Positions 59,201 to 64,000 of a DNA stretch of 64,000 nt are shown here, in pieces. Within the stretch, counting starts at the first letter, position 1. The number at the start of each line of letters is the position of its first letter. The position numbers and the translations under genes were made by a program. Source of the DNA: Macrocybe gigantea (Eukaryota > Basidiomycota > Agaricomycetes > Agaricales > Callistosporiaceae); the NCBI GenBank assembly GCA_011319805.1, contig SJRY01000234.1, positions 1,149,613-1,213,612 of the forward strand, in the 5' to 3' direction. The notes under the pieces are model-generated. The model worked only from the letters and a program-made list of their open reading frames with translations. It did not search any database and was not told where the DNA came from.

Positions 59201-62200
59201 TGGACTTTCATGAGATCCGTTCTCTTCTTCTCCGTGTCGGGCCTTTCGACTTTGAGTACCTGATCGAGCGATTGACTTTGGAGACTGCTGCGAGTCATGG
59301 TGAAATTGACGAATGTTACCCTACTGCAGATATCAGGAGAGAACTCTACAGACGGATCACGTGTGGAGAGAAACATGGTGAAGGACGGGGAGAAATCGAT
59401 GTCTTGACTGCCTAATCGGATTAACACTCGCCCGCCCGTTCGACGGATTTCCTTGTTGAGAACGGCGTTCAAAATCGGATCGAGGCGCTCCACATCCTGA
59501 ATTAACAGAGGATTTCCAAACCGTAGAGCACTCTCGAGGACTTTTAGGAAGGCTTCATCAAGGAAACTAGTGACCGTTATCTTCCTTTCTTTGTATTCAT
59601 TCATAAGGAAGGTGGTAGCCTGTCCAGTGGGATCAATGATGAGAGGGTAGCGGTTGAAGCGTTTGAGCATGATCGCGTTTTCTGTTGTCAGGTTGTCGGA
59701 AGGCAGGGACTTCGACTGCCAGCCCAATCTGTCATCAGCCGTGGAAAGATATTCAGCGAAGGATAGTTCCGGCTTGAATTTGATGTTCGCGTCTGTCAAA
59801 TGGCTTGACCATTCCTGCCACATGACTTCTCGATAATGTTGATCGAAGAAACCGCCGTAAGCCAGAAAAGCAGCTGAAACAAGCACATCGCCAACGATAG
59901 TGCTCATTTCCGCCTCGAAGGTGCGACTGCCTGCCTCCCAACGACCACGTTCAGAGGACAAACTTTCCAGCAGCTTCATGCTGCGATCAACCTTGCTTTG
60001 GACACGCTCCATCTCCGATTTGATGGCCTGTGTTTCGCTAATAAGGAGAGCATATTCTTCCTTGTACTTCGCAATCTTCCCTTCGAGCTCAGCTATCATG
60101 TCTATGATAGCTGCAGCTTGTTTCTTCGTGGTCTCGGCCTGTTGCTCTAATGAATGCACTTCGTTTCGAAGGGGCTCCACCTTATCGAGAATTTCTGAGA
60201 ACCGCACTTGTGCCAAAACCCATTTGACCAGAGGGCCGCAGGCTTTACTAGCGCGTTGGACAGTTTCAAAGTTGAAGGAAGGTCGGCTGACGAAATCCCT
60301 TTTCATCATGTCCCGCGTTTGCTTGGACATTTGCGTAGTGTCGAAGTTGACAATGCGCTGGATAAAGTCATCACGACGGATAATTCCTTGGATAGTGCGC
60401 CAGCTGTCAATCTTGTGGCCGAGAATTGAGCAAACAGATTCCATAGCTAACTTCACGGCTTCAGGGGGGTTGGCCATAACACGAACTTCCTGTAAGTGTT
60501 GTCTTTTGATGTTACTGACGGCTGCTTGGGCATCGAGGACGGCGGGTCGGCATCGGCCAAATCAGCCATAACAACAGCTCGGCGCTGTTCGATATTGTGG
60601 TCTTGTTCGACGAGTGCGGCTTGAATCTCAATAGAGGCAGCTTTCTTCTGCTCAGCTTCTTGTTGATCGGCGACCATGCGTTTAAGCTTCTCGTTCGCCT
60701 CCGCATTTTTGGCCTCGAGTTGAGAGCGTTTGATTGCGAGACTCTTGCGTAATTCTTCGACTTGTGTTACGGTGTCCTTGAGCTTATCCAAACCGACATG
60801 CAAGTGACGTTGTTGCTCTTCAAGCTCGTCCCGCTTTTCTGTATAGAGACGGACATAATGACTGATGCTATCGATTCATGAGAAAACGGGATGAACCGTA
60901 ACGAGGAGTATCACTCACAAGTCCAGATAATGCCTTGGCGTGACGTAGTTATAACGTCCCTGTCGACGACTGAGACGCTGATTGACCTGATGAAGAGAGG
61001 AATGCACATGAACAAGAGCATTGACCACAGCTGTTCGATGGACCGGAGGCATAGAGAGACCTCGGTAAGCGATCGGAAAGTGAGCAGGAGGGTTATACGA
61101 AGGAAGGTCAAGGTCCAGGGTATGTGTGAATTCCATGCCCACTTGGTAGAATGCCTGATCTGACCAGTCTCCGAACCAATCTAGAACGCAACGATTGAAC
61201 AATGCGGGAGAGGTAGCTGCTCGGGATGCCAAGCCATTTTCCGGGGGTTCATGGTGAATACTACGTGGAGATTCTTGGCAACCTGCTGCGTGAACCACTT
61301 GTATAATTCCTCCGGAGAATCAAGCATCAAACCGTCTCGCTGGGAGCCTTCTTTACAGGCGGTCATTAATGCAGCGTATTCGTCACCCTCGAAAAGACCG
61401 GGACCTCGGCGTTGGCAAGCAGGGTGTTCATCCTTTCTAAAAATCCAGAGTCTAGCACGTTCGATTCATCCATTATGAAGCATATCTTTTCGCCTTTGCA
61501 ACCTGCTCGGCGCAAGACGGTACGTAGATCATCATCGAAATCATCGCCAGTGTACTTGTTCGATACTTTAATTTGGAAGATGCTCAGACCGTTCATCCAA
61601 GCAACGAATCTGGACAATGTCGTCTGCATTTGAAGACAAATATCAGTGACTGTAATCGACAACATTCATGACGGATGCTTACCTTGCCACTACCGCTGAC
61701 ACCGATGAGCAAAAGGTGACCTTGAACCTGACGGAAAACGCGATCTATCCTGAGGACATGATCCAGTACGTCATTGAAAGCACAAGAGGGACGTCCAGTT
61801 CTTCTTCGTAGAACACGCGAAGTCGCGCTTTCGTGTATTCGCGAAGTACTTCTCGATCAACAGGAATGTAATGTTTTGAGGTCCAGTTGGAGAAGAGGAT
61901 AGGACGGTTAAGGGCTTCTTCGCGGTTGATGGTCGGGAAGTGCTCCATGGCTACAGCGTCGATGTTATCGTCGGTCCATTGCTTCTCCTCTTCCGTCACA
62001 AGACGATCTTGGAACAGGCGGAGCGCCTCATGAGCCCAGACGCGGACTAGGCCCTCTACAGAAAGAATTTCAAGGGGTCGAATGGCCTCGTATATGCCGC
62101 GCACCCAGCGTGTAAGCTCACGAGGACTGTAGACGTAGTGTGCTTGGATATCTGTTGTAAATCGTTTCTGAGAGGCGAGGTAAAAGGTAACCATGGCATC

Positions 62201-64000
62201 TGTAAGGGGCTCTGCATATGCGCGGAGGTTAGGGACGACTTTGAGGGCAGCTCTGTTGTATGTGCCATAAATTTGCTTGAGAGAAACCTCGCCAGGGTAA
62301 TCTACCATGACCAATGGCGCATGTCGCAAGAAACGATGGCTGAGCGGAACACGACCCGGATCTGTCGGAGGATTGCAAGCGCCTACAAATTGAATGCGCT
62401 CGAGTTTGACCCACGCCATGTCGCTTGAACGCCAGTAACCACCACATTCCACAAGTTGACGAAGGAATGAGATGACACGCTGAGTGCCATACTTGTCAGG
62501 GGCTGGCAAGTTGATTTCATCGCAGAAGACCACAAGCCAGCGACCAATCTGGACGGGTGCCAAAATGACTCCATTTGGCGTCTTCCTGTATTCACAGTAT
62601 TGTTCGAAGGTCTTAAGGATGAGTTCGGGTGTCGTAGCGCTGGAGAAGTTGAGGCCAACAACCTCCATATCCGGCAATTTTCGCAGAGCGCTGAACAAAG
62701 TCATGGTCTTTCCAGAACCGGGAGGACCGCAAAGCATGAGGGGTTTGTGCTCCGACAACCACGAATAGAGTACTTCTTCATGTCGCACTGTATCCATGGT
62801 AGGGACGACCACGTCGGAGGCCGTCACTGCATGGGCTTCAATTTCAATGGCGGGAACTTTGGATTGCCAAGCAGACCAATCGCCAGTCCCCACCTGGACA
62901 TCGTAGTCAATGAGCGAACTTCCCGGTGCGAGAGGAGGAAGGTCAATGCCAGTTTGTTTCCGCAGGAATTCACCCATTTCGGCTCTTAGATCAAGTTTTG
63001 CATCGCCGGAGAAAGCCCATATGATGCTGACGAGCAGCCGCTTCGTGACATACTGCTCAACTCGTTCTGGCGGAAGCGGGAAATCCGGATGCTGTAAATT
63101 ATACTCGATGACGTTGCGAACGGTCTTGTTCAGCAGGGAGAAGAGTGTATTGAGTGCCCGAGTAACTGTGAAATCCATGATATGTTCCATAGCCTCCGCA
63201 TATCTCAAGGCCGAACTAACGAGATCTTCATCAATAAAGTAACGCTCCAGAATCGTGGCAATTTGTTTTTGAGTCAAAAGATTCGCTGACGCTGCGGCAT
63301 CGGATGCACCAGCGTCGTTGCGGCGCGCTAGTCCGTCTATACCTTCCTCATCGTCGGCGTCAAGTGGAACGGTGGACAGCGTCGAAAGATAATTGCGATA
63401 GACCATGGATGATTCGACGACGTCTTCGCTGAACCAGATCATGCCACATCGGCTCACGGTGGCAAGGGTAGCGTACTTGAGATGTTCAACTTCAAACATG
63501 ATACGGACGTTGGGAGGAAGGTTGAGACGCTCGCCGTTAGGAAGAGTGAGGAGCTTATTATCATCCAATACGCTGGGGGGTTGTCAATATTCTTCCCTTG
63601 TACCAATGATAGAATTGTGCACCTATTCAAGTTTTCGACCCACTCTGGATCGACGTCGCCATCAAAGATAATCCAATGTCTCTTGCCACTCTCTCCGCGC
63701 ACGTCGTCCACAATCTTGCGAAGAATATGGGTGAAGAGACCATCGTTCCATTCCCTAGTGGTTTGATCTAGCGTTCCGTATAATGCATCCTTGTGCATGG
63801 CTTTCGGATCGATGACATACGCAACACCCTCGATTCCATCCAAACGCTCGAGGGCGGCTAGTAAGACTTGCCATGCATTCGTTTGCCGCTTCCAGACGGG
63901 CCGACCATCATCAAGCCATGTTGAATCTTCTGAATTTGATAAAGCTGGAGGATCTTGGCTATCCAGCGCTCGCCATCGACTAACCGTCGCTCCTCGCAAA
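56270..64000 (-). CDS. DYN1: Cytoplasmic dynein heavy chain, C-terminal half (5' end outside window), frame broken four times
   Basis: The visible part runs from AAA2 to the C-terminus. AAA2: [43 protein letters not shown]3: [12 protein letters not shown] (about 62700), [24 protein letters not shown]4: GVSGSGK (about 61690), FIMDESNV. Stalk coiled coil and microtubule-binding domain (about 59900-60900): [44 protein letters not shown], then the returning coil. AAA5/AAA6 and C-terminal domain: [61 protein letters not shown]; stop at 56270. This minus-end motor carries cargo and positions nuclei. Frame changes at about 57635, 58827, 60544 and 61777 each need one extra base to restore conserved sequence, with no intron to explain them. 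Confidence 0.93.

Noticed and set aside
56270..64000. Dynein as a pseudogene because of four frame breaks
   Set aside because: Long flanking segments are fully conserved and three other genes show the same single-base defect; assembly error is the simpler reading.
1..64000. Operons, CRISPR arrays, phage or transposon remains
   Set aside because: Intron-rich eukaryotic gene structure throughout; no transposase, reverse transcriptase, direct-repeat array or terminal inverted repeat was seen.
1..64000. tRNA genes
   Set aside because: Reading by eye for GGTTCRANNCC T-loops with matching acceptor stems found none in intergenic DNA; a tRNA search program should confirm this.

Overview
This 64-kb window is nuclear DNA from a filamentous basidiomycete, most likely an Agaricomycete. 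Genes are dense (21 protein genes, about one per 3 kb), on both strands, and cut by many 45-65 nt introns with GT(A/G)xGx donors and CTRAY-like branch sites. The gene families and closest remembered relatives are agaricomycete: a GH43-CBM35 exo-galactanase, a GH16 endoglucanase, a group X hybrid histidine kinase and a PARP-UBE2Q fusion. No operons, phage, transposons, CRISPR arrays or rRNA were seen, and no tRNA was found by eye.

Layout, left to right. 1-1900(-): BAG-domain co-chaperone, cut by the window edge. 2259-3976(-): secreted GH16 glucanase. 4775-7199(-): vacuolar armadillo protein VAC8. 7617-8446(+): acyl-protein thioesterase. 8583-10762(+): CCA-adding enzyme. 10872-12146(-): HMG-box regulator. 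12726-14888(-): DEAD-box helicase ROK1. 15526-17658(+): secreted GH43 galactosidase with CBM35. 17732-19377(+): Fpg/MutM-type DNA glycosylase. 19416-21901(-): UTP5/WDR43. 22203-23740(+): PHO85-type CDK. 24502-34832(-): a 10.3-kb hybrid histidine kinase. 34926-36984(-): mRNA export helicase SUB2. 37182-40067(-): VIT/vWA protein. 40637-42505(+) and 43109-45875(-): two uncharacterised low-complexity proteins. 46505-46982(-): mitoribosomal protein mL43. 47069-49347(+): unknown protein with a Tyr/Gln/Gly-rich tail. 49840-54665(+): PARP-UBE2Q fusion. 54950-56161(+): homoserine kinase. 56270-64000(-): cytoplasmic dynein heavy chain, cut by the right edge.

The genes do not form a pathway or cluster. 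They are mostly housekeeping: ribosome biogenesis (ROK1, UTP5), RNA maturation and export (CCA1, SUB2), vacuole and protein acylation (VAC8, APT1), DNA repair, signalling and transport, with two secreted carbohydrate-active enzymes. Spacing is tight: 38 bp between the convergent Fpg and UTP5 stops, 73 bp between GH43 and Fpg, 86 bp between the divergent mL43 and 47-kb gene starts, and 93 bp between the SUB2 stop and the histidine kinase ATG.

Two patterns run across genes. First, at least eight places in otherwise conserved genes need one extra base to stay in frame, and nearly all can be explained by a G, C, T or A run one base too short; four are in dynein. This looks like uncorrected homopolymer under-calling in the assembly rather than biology. 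Second, three genes (CCA1, ROK1, histidine kinase) use apparent GC-AG introns whose donors all fit GCANGT.
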